Positions 18,528 through 27,160 of a stretch of 64,000 bases of DNA are shown here, piece after piece (the first letter of the stretch is position 1; every line of letters starts with the position of its first letter). Source of the stretch: Chlamydiales bacterium STE3. GTDB lineage: Bacteria; Chlamydiota; Chlamydiia; Chlamydiales; Parachlamydiaceae. The DNA lies in assembly GCA_011125455.1 (NCBI GenBank), contig VKHO01000048.1, positions 24,338 through 88,337 on the forward strand, given 5' to 3'. Both the position numbers and the translations under genes were made by a program. Below the pieces are notes generated by a model. The model was not told where the DNA came from. It ran no database searches and was given only the letters and a program-made list of their open reading frames with translations.

Positions 18528-19703
18528 TCATGACATCAGAGCAAGGGTCTCTTTTGCGATCAACCACTCCTCGTTTGCCTGAATGCGGAACACTTTCACG
18601 CGTGAATCCCTGGCAGAGATGAGAGTATCAGTGGAACACTGTTCATTAACTTCTCTCTCAATTTTGATGTTTAAAAAGGCAAGGGCTTCACAGGCTCTCT
18701 GGCGAATTTCAGCAACATTTTCTCCAATACCTCCAGAAAAAGAGAGCAAATCGATACCACCCAAAGAAGCGGCCATAGCGGCAATCCCTTTAACTAACGA
18801 CTGAATGTATAATTCTAATGCAAGCTCAGCTTGTTCATTACCCTTTTCACGAGCTTTAAAAATGTCGCGCATATCTCCTAACTGACAGATACCCTTCAAA
18901 CCCGACTCATCATTTAAGCATTTATTTAAAACATTAGCGCTCATTTTTTCCGATTCGAGAAGATAAAGGATAATTCCTGGGTCAATACTTCCAGAGCGAG
19001 TCGACATCATCAGTCCATCAAGTGGTGTAAAACCCATAGTGGTATCCCGGCTTTGTCCATTGACAATTGCAGCCAGAGAAGCACCCCCGCCTAAGTGGCA
19101 ATTGATAAGCTTCTTGTCCTGTATTTTCCCCTTTAGAAGCACACGGATTTTTTCCATGCAGTATTGATGGTTGATCCCATGAAACCCATAGCGTCGAATC
19201 CCTTTTTTAAAAAAACGATAAGGAATTGGATAGACTTGATGCTCCAAGGGAATAGAGCTATGAAAAGCAGTGTCGAACACAGCGATTTGTAAGGCTTTGG
19301 GTAAAAGCTTTTTGGCTATCTTAACCCCTTCAAGATTCATAGGATTGTGTAAAGGGGCCAGCGACGATACTTTTTTGATTTTACTCATTTCGTTTCTGTT
19401 AAGAATGACAGGTTGTGTAAAAAAAGCTCCTCCATGCACAACGCGATGCCCCACAGCCCTTACGTCATTTAATGGCAAAAAATCTTTTACTTTTAGAGCT
19501 GCCTCAAGCAATGTTGCCGCTCGCAAAGGAAAAACTGTTTTCCCTCCTCTTTCTTGAAGAACTAAGCGGTATCTCCTCCCCTCTTTTTCAACAAGCCCCT
19601 TAAAAACAGGTTGAGTATCGATGGGAAAAAGGCGCGACGTCGCTTGAAAAAGGGAAAACTTTAAGGAAGTAGACCCAGCATTAAAAACTAAGATAGCATT
19701 CAT
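18528..19703 (-). CDS. ackA: Acetate kinase
   Basis: A 391-residue AckA of normal length. Signature 1 NAGSTSLKFSLF at the N-terminus binds nucleotide; VGHRVVHGG holds the catalytic-site residues; further motifs are FDTAFH, RYGFHGINHQY, the phosphate loop CHLGGGASLAAI, MGFTPLDGLMMSTRSGSIDPG and SFSGGIGENVAEIR. It interconverts acetyl phosphate and acetate with ATP synthesis. I start at the ATG at 19703 (MNAILVFNAG); longer frames only run into lplA, which ends at 19681, so the genes overlap by 23 bases. I see no pta gene in the window. Confidence 0.95.
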   Translation of the reverse strand: MNAILVFNAGSTSLKFSLFQATSRLFPIDTQPVFKGLVEKEGRRYRLVLQERGGKTVFPLRAATLLEAALKVKDFLPLNDVRAVGHRVVHGGAFFTQPVILNRNEMSKIKKVSSLAPLHNPMNLEGVKIAKKLLPKALQIAVFDTAFHSSIPLEHQVYPIPYRFFKKGIRRYGFHGINHQYCMEKIRVLLKGKIQDKKLINCHLGGGASLAAIVNGQSRDTTMGFTPLDGLMMSTRSGSIDPGIILYLLESEKMSANVLNKCLNDESGLKGICQLGDMRDIFKAREKGNEQAELALELYIQSLVKGIAAMAASLGGIDLLSFSGGIGENVAEIRQRACEALAFLNIKIEREVNEQCSTDTLISARDSRVKVFRIQANEEWLIAKETLALMS

Positions 19704-20418
19704 GATGCGCATCATGAACTTCTCTGCAGATTTTGACAAGTGCCGTTGTTTTTCGATGGGGCAGTGATAAAAAACTTTCTATTCTAGGTAAGGCGTTGAG
19801 CTTCATTACGTAGCGTTTGGAGAGCTCGTGCTCAATTTTATTGACGATTGCCTCTTGGCTTGGAAAATGCAGAGATAACTTGGTTAAAAAATCGCTATGG
19901 CTCCTCCCTTCGCGATAGACAGGGGTTTTGGGAGGATAAAGAAGGTAGCTCATGTTCTCTTCTTTAAAATCAAATAAAAAGGAGGTGTGGTGAAGATAGC
20001 GATTTTTACGAAAATACTGAGCATTGCCACCTACCTTTTTTTCGCCTAAGGCATAGTCATTTTCTTTAAGAAAAAAAGGCAGATCAGTGAAGACGGGTCG
20101 GTAAAAATCGCGACTCCATTCCAACATTTTATCGGGGAAACTTATGCCATTTAAAATAAATGTCACAAAAAGTGTTTGCTCATCAATATAGACGGTTCCT
20201 CCCCCACTAAATCTTCGGATGACCGGAAGGGGCTTTTCTAGAAAAAGAGGATGATTGATGACAAGAGAAGGATTGGCCGAAATTCCCATCACAATTGCAG
20301 GTGCAGAACCGCTATTAACAATGCACCAATTTTCATCATTCGTTCTTAAAAGAGCTTCTTCAATTTGTAACTGTTGGAAAATGGGGAGCTTATCTAAGCG
20401 CAGAAAATTAATTTCCAT
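19681..20418 (-). CDS. lplA: Lipoate-protein ligase A
   Basis: A 245-residue LplA-type ligase. The family core is IVMGISANPSLVIN, the lipoyl-AMP loop RRFSGGGTVYIDEQTL (RRxSGGGxVxxD) and EKKVGGNAQYF with the catalytic lysine in the KxxGNAQ pattern. It attaches salvaged lipoate to the E2 subunits of 2-oxoacid dehydrogenases. It is shorter than E. coli LplA because the C-terminal accessory domain is reduced. It begins three bases after the mnmG stop codon; gidA (mnmG) beside lplA is also the order in Chlamydia (CT498-CT499). Confidence 0.92.
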   Translation of the reverse strand: MEINFLRLDKLPIFQQLQIEEALLRTNDENWCIVNSGSAPAIVMGISANPSLVINHPLFLEKPLPVIRRFSGGGTVYIDEQTLFVTFILNGISFPDKMLEWSRDFYRPVFTDLPFFLKENDYALGEKKVGGNAQYFRKNRYLHHTSFLFDFKEENMSYLLYPPKTPVYREGRSHSDFLTKLSLHFPSQEAIVNKIEHELSKRYVMKLNALPRIESFLSLPHRKTTALVKICREVHDAHHECYLSF

Positions 20419-20421
20419 GGG

Positions 20422-22260
20422 TCATTCGCAAGTACTCGCCTGCCGCTTCAAAGCAATCATCAAAACAGAAATATCGGCAGGAGACACACCGGAAATGCGT
20501 ACAGCTTGCCCGAGTGTCTCAGGCACGTGCTGGCTTAACTTTTGTTTTGCTTCATTTCTTAACCCTGTTACTAGGTTAAAATCAAAGCCTTTTGGCACAC
20601 GAATATTTTCTACATGAGCAAGTTTCTGCACTTCACCAAGCTGACGCTCAATGTATCCTGCGTACTTTAAGGTGAGCTCAATTTGCATATTTGTCTCATC
20701 ACCATGGCAACTTACGCTTTCTGGATAATCCCGTTTGAGGTCTGCGTAGGAGATCTCCGGACGGCATAATAGCTGTGCCAAATTATAGCTTTTGCCATTG
20801 ACTTGCTTGAAAATTTTAGCAAAGGCTTTTACTTCATCTTCAATTACCTTTTGCTTCTTTTTAAGAGCTTGGTGGCGTGCAGCATCGATAATGCCCGCCT
20901 GGTAACCATATTCTCTTAAACGAAGATCGGCATTATCTTGTCTTAACAACAGACGATGCTCTGCTCGGCTAGTAAACATACGATAAGGCTCATCTAACCC
21001 TTTTGTAACAAGATCATCGATCATAACGCCAATGTAGGCTTCCGATCTTTTCAAAATTAATGGGGGTTTTCCCAATACGGAATTCGCAGCATTTATTCCC
21101 GCCATTAACCCTTGTGCAGCTGCCTCTTCATAACCAGAAGTGCCATTGATTTGTCCAGCAAGGAATAAGCCCCCGAGAATTCTAGATTCTAACGAAGCAT
21201 TCATTTGGCCACACGTTACATAATCGTACTCAATTGCATAGGCAGGACGCATAATTTCGGCATTGCGTAATGCCGGAATGCTCTTTATAAACTGCAATTG
21301 AACATCAAAAGGTAGCGAAGAAGAAACACCGTTTACATAAACCTCTTGGGTTTGTAAGCCTTCAGGTTCTAAGAAAATCTGATGCCTTTCTTTATCGCTA
21401 AAGCGAACGATTTTATCTTCAATCGAAGGGCAATAGCGAGGACCAATCCCCTGAATTTTTCCAGAGTACATTGGGGAACGGTGAATATTGCTCAAAATAA
21501 TTTTTTTGGTCTCTTCAGTAGTGTAGGTAATATGACATGAGACCTGGGGTAATCGTGGAATTCCCTCATCATCAAAAGAAAATTTCACTCCTTGATCGCC
21601 GACTTGCTCTTCAGTTAAAGAGTAATCGATGGAGCGCTTATTTACTCTAGGAGGCGTCCCTGTTTTTAGACGGCCTAATTTAAAGCCATAATGTTCTAGG
21701 CTCTTAGAAAGACCGGTTGATGGTTGATCTCCTGCTCTGCCACCAGAATAATTTGTTTCTCCAATGTGCAGTAACCCTCTCAGAAATGTTCCAGAAGAGA
21801 GAATCAATGTTTTGGTGTGGTAAATGATCCCTTCTTTAGTAATGACCCCTTCAATTCGGCAATCCTTTACCAAAAGTTCTTCGATCGTTCCCTGCTTAAT
21901 TTCCAAATTAGGGATTCTTTCAAGCCGGTGCTTCATCTCAAATTGATAAGCAACTTTATCGGCCTGTGCGCGTGGAGCCCAAACCGCCGGACCGCGTGTG
22001 GCATTGAGCATGCGGAATTGAATACCGGTGCAGTCGGCAACTTTGCCCATCTCTCCGCCTAGAGCATCAATTTCCCGCACCATGTGCCCTTTGGCAATGC
22101 CCCCAATGGCTGGGTTACAACTCATTTTGGCAATTGTGTCGAGATTCATTGTGAGAAGAAGAGTTTTACACCCCATGCGAGCAGCAGCAGCAGCAGCTTC
22201 GCAACCAGCATGACCCCCACCCATTACGATGACATCATATTCTACAGGATAATTCCACAT
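20422..22260 (-). CDS. mnmG: tRNA uridine-5-carboxymethylaminomethyl modification enzyme MnmG (GidA)
   Basis: A 612-residue flavoprotein of normal length. The FAD Rossmann motif is [21 protein letters not shown] at residues about 10-30, followed by [23 protein letters not shown]. The GidA signatures TGTPPRV and [10 protein letters not shown] and the second FAD segment [23 protein letters not shown] are present, and the C-terminal helical domain is complete. With MnmE it installs the cmnm5 group on U34 of certain tRNAs. It heads the mnmG-lplA-ackA run. Confidence 0.96.
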   Translation of the reverse strand: MWNYPVEYDVIVMGGGHAGCEAAAAAARMGCKTLLLTMNLDTIAKMSCNPAIGGIAKGHMVREIDALGGEMGKVADCTGIQFRMLNATRGPAVWAPRAQADKVAYQFEMKHRLERIPNLEIKQGTIEELLVKDCRIEGVITKEGIIYHTKTLILSSGTFLRGLLHIGETNYSGGRAGDQPSTGLSKSLEHYGFKLGRLKTGTPPRVNKRSIDYSLTEEQVGDQGVKFSFDDEGIPRLPQVSCHITYTTEETKKIILSNIHRSPMYSGKIQGIGPRYCPSIEDKIVRFSDKERHQIFLEPEGLQTQEVYVNGVSSSLPFDVQLQFIKSIPALRNAEIMRPAYAIEYDYVTCGQMNASLESRILGGLFLAGQINGTSGYEEAAAQGLMAGINAANSVLGKPPLILKRSEAYIGVMIDDLVTKGLDEPYRMFTSRAEHRLLLRQDNADLRLREYGYQAGIIDAARHQALKKKQKVIEDEVKAFAKIFKQVNGKSYNLAQLLCRPEISYADLKRDYPESVSCHGDETNMQIELTLKYAGYIERQLGEVQKLAHVENIRVPKGFDFNLVTGLRNEAKQKLSQHVPETLGQAVRISGVSPADISVLMIALKRQASTCE

Positions 22261-22301
22261 ATGCTTAATTTTTAGGCGGGATTTAAGAGCTTTGACAAGT
22301 A

Positions 22302-22351
22302 CTTAAAACTTACAAGGATGTTTTTTAAACAAGTCCTTTATAAGTTTTAAG
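22302..22351 (-). terminator. Hairpin between the 29-aa ribosomal-type gene and mnmG
   Basis: CTTAAAACTTACAAGGA pairs with TCCTTTATAAGTTTTAAG, leaving a loop of about 15 bases. It lies just downstream of the small minus-strand gene and upstream of mnmG. There is no strong T run on the minus strand, so termination is likely but not certain. Confidence 0.45.
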
Positions 22352-22372
22352 AAAGGTCGATTGAAAAAAGAC

Positions 22373-22462
22373 CTATTTAGTTTTATGACGATCGCGTCTA
22401 CTTCTTTTCTTACGTTTATGTTTGGCGATCTTATATTTACGTTTTTTCTTTACTGAAGACAT
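22373..22462 (-). CDS. AURKAIP1/COX24-domain small basic (ribosome-associated) protein
   Basis: A 29-residue, extremely basic protein that reads MSSVKKKRKYKIAKHKRKK then RSRRDRHKTK. The pattern KHKRKKRxRRDRHK is that of the AURKAIP1/COX24 domain, found in a short bacterial ribosomal-type protein of Bacteroidetes, Chlamydiae and relatives and in mitochondrial mS38. Upstream GGAG lies about five bases from the ATG. Its own gene between rpoN and mnmG is short enough to be missed by ordinary gene calling. Role in the small ribosomal subunit is inferred from the family. Confidence 0.8.
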   Translation of the reverse strand: MSSVKKKRKYKIAKHKRKKRSRRDRHKTK

Positions 22463-22554
22463 GCTCGCTCCATCCCAAAGTTATTCTTCGTGCAATAAGT
22501 GAGAAGTGTAATTGAGGGATAATAAAATGTAAAGGCTTTCTCAGCAAGTCAGGC

Positions 22555-24012
22555 TTAAAATCTTTTCCTTTGCGAGGCATTACCGATGTTTAATTCAGCC
22601 CGGTACTTGGCGATTGTTCTGCGCGCACAGGAAATTCCACGCAACTTAATCAATTTAGAAATAGCTTGATCGGATAGGGGTCTGCTTTTGTCTTCATTTT
22701 TTACTATTTCAGCTAAAACCTCCTTGACAGTGTTTGCTGAAATATCTTCACCTTCATCAGAAACGTAGGTATTTGAAAAAAAATATCTTATAGGAAGAAT
22801 CCCCCGTGGGGTAGCAATGTATTTATTAGAAACAGCTCTTGCAATCGTAGACTCGTGCAAGTCAAGTTCATTAGCCAGCATTTTCATTGTCAATGGCATT
22901 AAGCGCCCATTAGGATCTATGAAAAATTGCCTTTGGCGTGAAGCGATTGCTTCCGCAATGCGGCGTATTGTATCATTTCTTTGAGAAATATTTTTCACAA
23001 GCCATCTAGCAGATAAAATTTTTAATTTGATAAACTGCTTTGTTTCAGGAGGAAGATGGGGATCTTCTAGTAACTTAAGGTACTTAGAATTCAGCCTTAA
23101 GGGACTAATGGTGTCATCGTTCACATACACTATAAGGCTTTCCCCCTCTTGATGAATTTGCGCATCGGGGGTAATGTAAGGGGTGATTTCTTTTGAATAA
23201 GCCATTCCTGGATGAAGATCTAGCTTGGCAACGTCCTTTTCGATGGCCTGGCGAATTTCTTTAGCAGTACAACGGAGCTGTTTTTGGATATTGGGAATTC
23301 TATTATGGATAAGATCAGCGAAATGATCCTCTACCAATCGATAGGCAAGAGAGCTTTCTTTATGCAGCCTTGTAAGTTGAATAAGTAATGATTCCTGTAA
23401 ATGAGTAGCCCCAACTCCGCTCGGTTCAAATGTTTGGATTACCTTTAAAACTTCTTTTAAATCTTTTTCATTAAACTCAAATAACGCAGCAATCTCTGCT
23501 AAAGTATGATTTAAGAAGCCTTTATTATCTAAATAGCCGATTACAGCCTCCGCCATGTGCAGTTGATCATCTACAAAGACTTCTTTAGCCTGAATCATTA
23601 AACAATCATAGAGGGAAAGCTTTTGTGGAATCGAGCTCTCTAAATAATTCTTTTTTTTATCCTCCTCCCTATCCTTAATGTAAGGACCGCTTTCAGAGAA
23701 ATGATCACGAAAATCTTCGTCTAATTGTTTTAAAATTTCTAAATTGTATTCATCAAAGTCTATTTCTTTTTCCTCTGTTTGATCTACGGTTTCCTCTTCC
23801 CAGTTTTCCTCTTCATTTGCCTCATCTTCGATGCTGTATTCGAGAATAGGATTTTGCTCAATTTCGGCATCAATTAAAGTCGCAAGTTCCTGAACTGGTA
23901 GCTGTAGAAAATGGATCGCTTGCTGCATTTCTGGGGTCATCATCAAGCGCTGGGTTTGCTTTAAGCTCTGCTCCGGGGTAAGTTGCTGTCTTAAGAAAAT
24001 GGGGTAAGACAT
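22555..24012 (-). CDS. rpoN: RNA polymerase sigma-54 factor
   Basis: A 485-residue sigma-54. Region I is the glutamine/leucine-rich start (LRQQLTPEQSLKQTQRLMMTPEMQQAIHFLQLPVQELATLI) that contacts activators and core. An acidic region II follows (EEENWEEETVDQTEEKEIDFDEY). The core-binding domain is about 120-300. A helix-turn-helix (LANELDLHESTIARAVSNKYI) and the C-terminal RpoN box CARRTIAKYRAELNI at about 462-476 recognise the -24 element. In Chlamydia sigma-54 works with the AtoC/CtcC activator late in development. The long A/T-rich upstream region (24013-24293) probably holds its promoter. Confidence 0.96.
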   Translation of the reverse strand: MSYPIFLRQQLTPEQSLKQTQRLMMTPEMQQAIHFLQLPVQELATLIDAEIEQNPILEYSIEDEANEEENWEEETVDQTEEKEIDFDEYNLEILKQLDEDFRDHFSESGPYIKDREEDKKKNYLESSIPQKLSLYDCLMIQAKEVFVDDQLHMAEAVIGYLDNKGFLNHTLAEIAALFEFNEKDLKEVLKVIQTFEPSGVGATHLQESLLIQLTRLHKESSLAYRLVEDHFADLIHNRIPNIQKQLRCTAKEIRQAIEKDVAKLDLHPGMAYSKEITPYITPDAQIHQEGESLIVYVNDDTISPLRLNSKYLKLLEDPHLPPETKQFIKLKILSARWLVKNISQRNDTIRRIAEAIASRQRQFFIDPNGRLMPLTMKMLANELDLHESTIARAVSNKYIATPRGILPIRYFFSNTYVSDEGEDISANTVKEVLAEIVKNEDKSRPLSDQAISKLIKLRGISCARRTIAKYRAELNIGNASQRKRF

Positions 24013-24293
24013 AGGAAACCTCCAAAAGAGGATAAATATGTTAAAAAATAACTTTTATTATCTAATTTAATTATTATCATTTTTACTTTATTTAAAGTGA
24101 TATAATTAAAAAAATAATTAATTTTTAACTAAAAACACTGTTTTAACACAAAAACGATATGCACAAGTAGCTTATAATTAACCACTTAAACAATGTGCTC
24201 ATGCCAATAATTTTAAAGAAAAGAATGAATGGGCCATGCCTTTTTAGACATGACCTATAGAATTGATTCAAGGAACTCGAATTAGTTTGCTCG

Positions 24294-25400
24294 CTAATTT
24301 AAAAACTCACTAGAAGCAGCTTTTTTGGCCTCCAGGTACTGATGCTCTAAATTATATACAGCTTGTTGAAACCCACCTTCGACTCTCTGCATTTCAGTGT
24401 TGTACCAATTCCTGATCTCTGCTTTTCTTTCCCCATATTTTTCATAAAGGTTAGAGCGCTTTCTATTGATGGGCGTTCTATCAAGACGTACAGTATTTGA
24501 GCTACGATTTTTTACTTGAACATGCGCTCCATGGCGCTGGAATCCATTAACCTGCCGCAGCGTGTCATTTTCACGCTCCTGAAGAGCTTCTTCTTCTATT
24601 TTAACACGCCTTTCTTTCGCAGTTTTCCAACTTTCAAGCTCCTGACTACGTCTTCCGAATTCTTTTTGCACTTGTCTTGAATAAGCCTCTTTTTCGCTGC
24701 TAATTCTTTTAAAAGCTTTAATGAGTTGCACACATTGAGCGTAGAATACGGGACGATTTTCTTCTCTAACTGCTGTCACACGATCAAGCAAAGCGTAATC
24801 AATGATGTTTCTTGTGGAAATTTCTTTTTCTGCGATTTCTCGAATTGACATCCCAATAAAGCTCTCCTGCTTGTGTTGACGACTCTGCGCAAGTTCAAAG
24901 TCCTTTTCGGGTTCATACTTCTGTAATGACAAGTGTGGTTTTGACATTCTGCCCGGAGCAGCAATTGCTTCCTCCAGCTTGGAAACTTCATTACGGTAAG
25001 TATGTGTGTAATAACTTGAAGGGATAATAGCAATTAAACAAGGAATAGCGAAGAATAGAATGGGCCACATTTGCGTTACTGCAGCAATAACAGTAATACT
25101 CACTGCGCCAATAATATTAACGACAAGCATTGTGATTGCGATCCCTTTTTGTAATTTTGCCTTACCAATCTTGCCCTCCGCTTCGAAAGCACCAATTTTC
25201 GCTTTCCCCAACTTATTCTCGTAGCTAGCTAGACCGAGGGCGTGTTCTTTTTCCAAATGCTTATTAGCTATATCGTTAGCCTTTTTCATACTCGTCTCTA
25301 CCCCAATGGGTAGGTCTTTGATAGCATTGCCTACTTCTAATGAAGGATTCAGTTGCCCGAAATTAGGAATTGTAAAAATGGGGGGGATCGATAAAGACAT
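24294..25400 (-). CDS. Inc-like bilobed membrane protein with long coiled coil
   Basis: A 368-residue protein of unknown family. Residues 1-85 are polar. Two hydrophobic helices separated by a short turn lie at about 87-108 (IAITMLVVNIIGAVSITVIAAV) and 111-130 (MWPILFFAIPCLIAIIPSSY). The remaining 235 residues are charged and strongly helical, with probable coiled coils (ELESWKTAKERRVKIEEEALQEREND). A bilobed hydrophobic hairpin with cytosolic tails is the hallmark of chlamydial inclusion membrane (Inc) proteins secreted by type III. The call rests on topology alone. The gene stands alone and has an A/T-rich leader. Confidence 0.6.
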   Translation of the reverse strand: MSLSIPPIFTIPNFGQLNPSLEVGNAIKDLPIGVETSMKKANDIANKHLEKEHALGLASYENKLGKAKIGAFEAEGKIGKAKLQKGIAITMLVVNIIGAVSITVIAAVTQMWPILFFAIPCLIAIIPSSYYTHTYRNEVSKLEEAIAAPGRMSKPHLSLQKYEPEKDFELAQSRQHKQESFIGMSIREIAEKEISTRNIIDYALLDRVTAVREENRPVFYAQCVQLIKAFKRISSEKEAYSRQVQKEFGRRSQELESWKTAKERRVKIEEEALQERENDTLRQVNGFQRHGAHVQVKNRSSNTVRLDRTPINRKRSNLYEKYGERKAEIRNWYNTEMQRVEGGFQQAVYNLEHQYLEAKKAASSEFLN

Positions 25401-25645
25401 ATAAGTTCTCTCATTTTAAGTTTTGAAATTCATTTATCTATGACAAAAACTCCTTTATAGGGTTTAAATGTTAAGTTTTTATTTAATCTTCTTAAATTTC
25501 ATATAAATAATCTTAATAGAAAAACGATCCCCTGAAAGTAAATAAAAATTTTTCTTGAAAACTATTCAAAATAATAACAACGTGAAAAACAAGAAAAGGC
25601 CTTAATAAATTAATATCTACAAATCATTAACTATCAACAAGCTAA
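25401..25645. promoter_or_regulatory. Divergent A/T-rich intergenic region
   Basis: Separates the Inc-like gene (minus) from the glycosyltransferase-STAS gene (plus) and must hold both promoters. It is very A/T-rich with no single convincing hexamer pair. No ribosome site is visible before the ATG at 25646. Confidence 0.4.
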
Positions 25646-27160
25646 ATGAATAATAAAAAAACTTGTGTACTTGGCATTTCCATTGATATCCTCCTTAAGG
25701 AGGAGCTCCTCAATGCATTACATGCTCTTTGCCAACTCTACACAAAAGACCAGACGCCCCGTTATGCAACTGCTATTAATTTCCTTTTTTTCAGCCACCT
25801 ACATGGATGGTTGCTAAACTCTCCTCGCCATCAAGAGCTTTTAAGAATTATACGTAATGCCAATCTAGTTGTTCTTGATAGCCCTTGGCTATGCCGAATC
25901 AACCATTATTTAGGTGATGGGATCAACCAGTCGATTTCGAGCAAAGAACTACTTCTTTCTGCCTGTGAGCTACTAAACAAAAATAAGGGAGCTCTCTACA
26001 TTTTAGGAGGCCATGAAAAGACTAACGAGGGCATCGCCGGACATTTAAGGACGTATTATCCCCATGTTCGCTTAGTTGGAAGTACAACTCCTCTAATTCT
26101 AACTAGGGGGAACCGTCTTGAAGAATCTCAGGAGCGCGATCAATTTATCGTCGAGAAAATTAATCAAGCCAAACCCGATATTCTCCTCTTACAACTTGGT
26201 CATCCTAAGCAGGAGGTGTGGTTTGAACGGGTTCGTGATTATTTAGATGTTCCCTTAACAATAGGGGTAGGAGGTGCCTTCGAACGGTATATTTCCAGAG
26301 AAAATCCTACTCCATTTGGAAAAGAAAACCCTAATAAAGAAAAGCCTCAACTTTCACCATCAAAAAAAGTCACCCAATTTTTTAAGTACATTCCTGATTA
26401 TTTAAAATATTTAGCTTGGCTAACCCCCTTACTCAGCTATGGTCTTATCAACCGTTCCATTGCGCACCTAACATCTTCTAAAAAGAATAGCTCGCAAAGA
26501 CGCTATTTTTTCCTATCTTCCCATAAAAGTTTAATTGTCATCCCCTTTCCTGAGATTTTTACAAGTAAGGATAGAGTAGAAATGAGTAAATGGCTTGAAG
26601 AAGCCATTGAACAAGACTACATTACATTGGATCTAGGAAAATTAAAGCACGTTGATCCTCAAGGAATTGCTTTAATCATGGAAACAAGAAAATGGGCGGA
26701 GAACTTGGGCAAAAAGCTATTTATCCTCAATGTCCAGCCAGATGTCTACTTTCTTTTTAAACTTCAGGGAGTTTGGAACTATTTTGATGTTTTAGAAGCT
26801 AAAGATGCCCGTGACATCATTTTCGAAATGTCTGATCCTGGTAAAGGCCCGCTAAACTATCTTGAATTTTACGAATCCATCGATCAGAAAAAAAATGAAG
26901 TTGTACTTAGCTTTTTTGGTGACTTTATTCTTAATAAGGACCACAACCACTTTTTGAATAAGCTGACCCCCATTTTAAATCAAAAAAGCTGTCTGCTTGA
27001 CTTTAGCTATTGTACTTATTTAGACAATAGAGGGATCGGCTTTTTGCTTAAGCTTAAAGAATTGCAAAGTGCCAATGGTTTACCCTTAAAAATTATTGGC
27101 CTTAACTCTCACCTTGCTAAACAAATTCATCTTGCCCAAGTGAGCGAACTTTTAAGTTAG
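25646..27160 (+). CDS. WecG/TagA/CpsF-type glycosyltransferase fused to two STAS domains
   Basis: A 504-residue protein. Residues 1-215 match WecG/TagA/CpsF glycosyltransferases: ATAINFLFFSHLHG, NLVVLDSPWLCR (where the family usually has DG), LYILGG, then ILLLQLGHPKQEVWFERVRDYLDVPLTIGVGGAFE near 180-215. Residues about 293-395 form a STAS domain (ITLDLGKLKHVDPQGIALIMETRKWAENLGKKLFI) and about 420-503 a second one (SCLLDFSYCTYLDNRGIGFLLKLKELQSA). The enzyme family transfers ManNAc or similar sugars to a lipid-linked acceptor; STAS domains act in anti-sigma-antagonist switches and transporters. The serine usually phosphorylated in anti-anti-sigma factors is replaced (VDPQG, LDNRG). It ends overlapping the convergent neighbour by 9 bases. 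Confidence 0.8.
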   Translation: MNNKKTCVLGISIDILLKEELLNALHALCQLYTKDQTPRYATAINFLFFSHLHGWLLNSPRHQELLRIIRNANLVVLDSPWLCRINHYLGDGINQSISSKELLLSACELLNKNKGALYILGGHEKTNEGIAGHLRTYYPHVRLVGSTTPLILTRGNRLEESQERDQFIVEKINQAKPDILLLQLGHPKQEVWFERVRDYLDVPLTIGVGGAFERYISRENPTPFGKENPNKEKPQLSPSKKVTQFFKYIPDYLKYLAWLTPLLSYGLINRSIAHLTSSKKNSSQRRYFFLSSHKSLIVIPFPEIFTSKDRVEMSKWLEEAIEQDYITLDLGKLKHVDPQGIALIMETRKWAENLGKKLFILNVQPDVYFLFKLQGVWNYFDVLEAKDARDIIFEMSDPGKGPLNYLEFYESIDQKKNEVVLSFFGDFILNKDHNHFLNKLTPILNQKSCLLDFSYCTYLDNRGIGFLLKLKELQSANGLPLKIIGLNSHLAKQIHLAQVSELLS

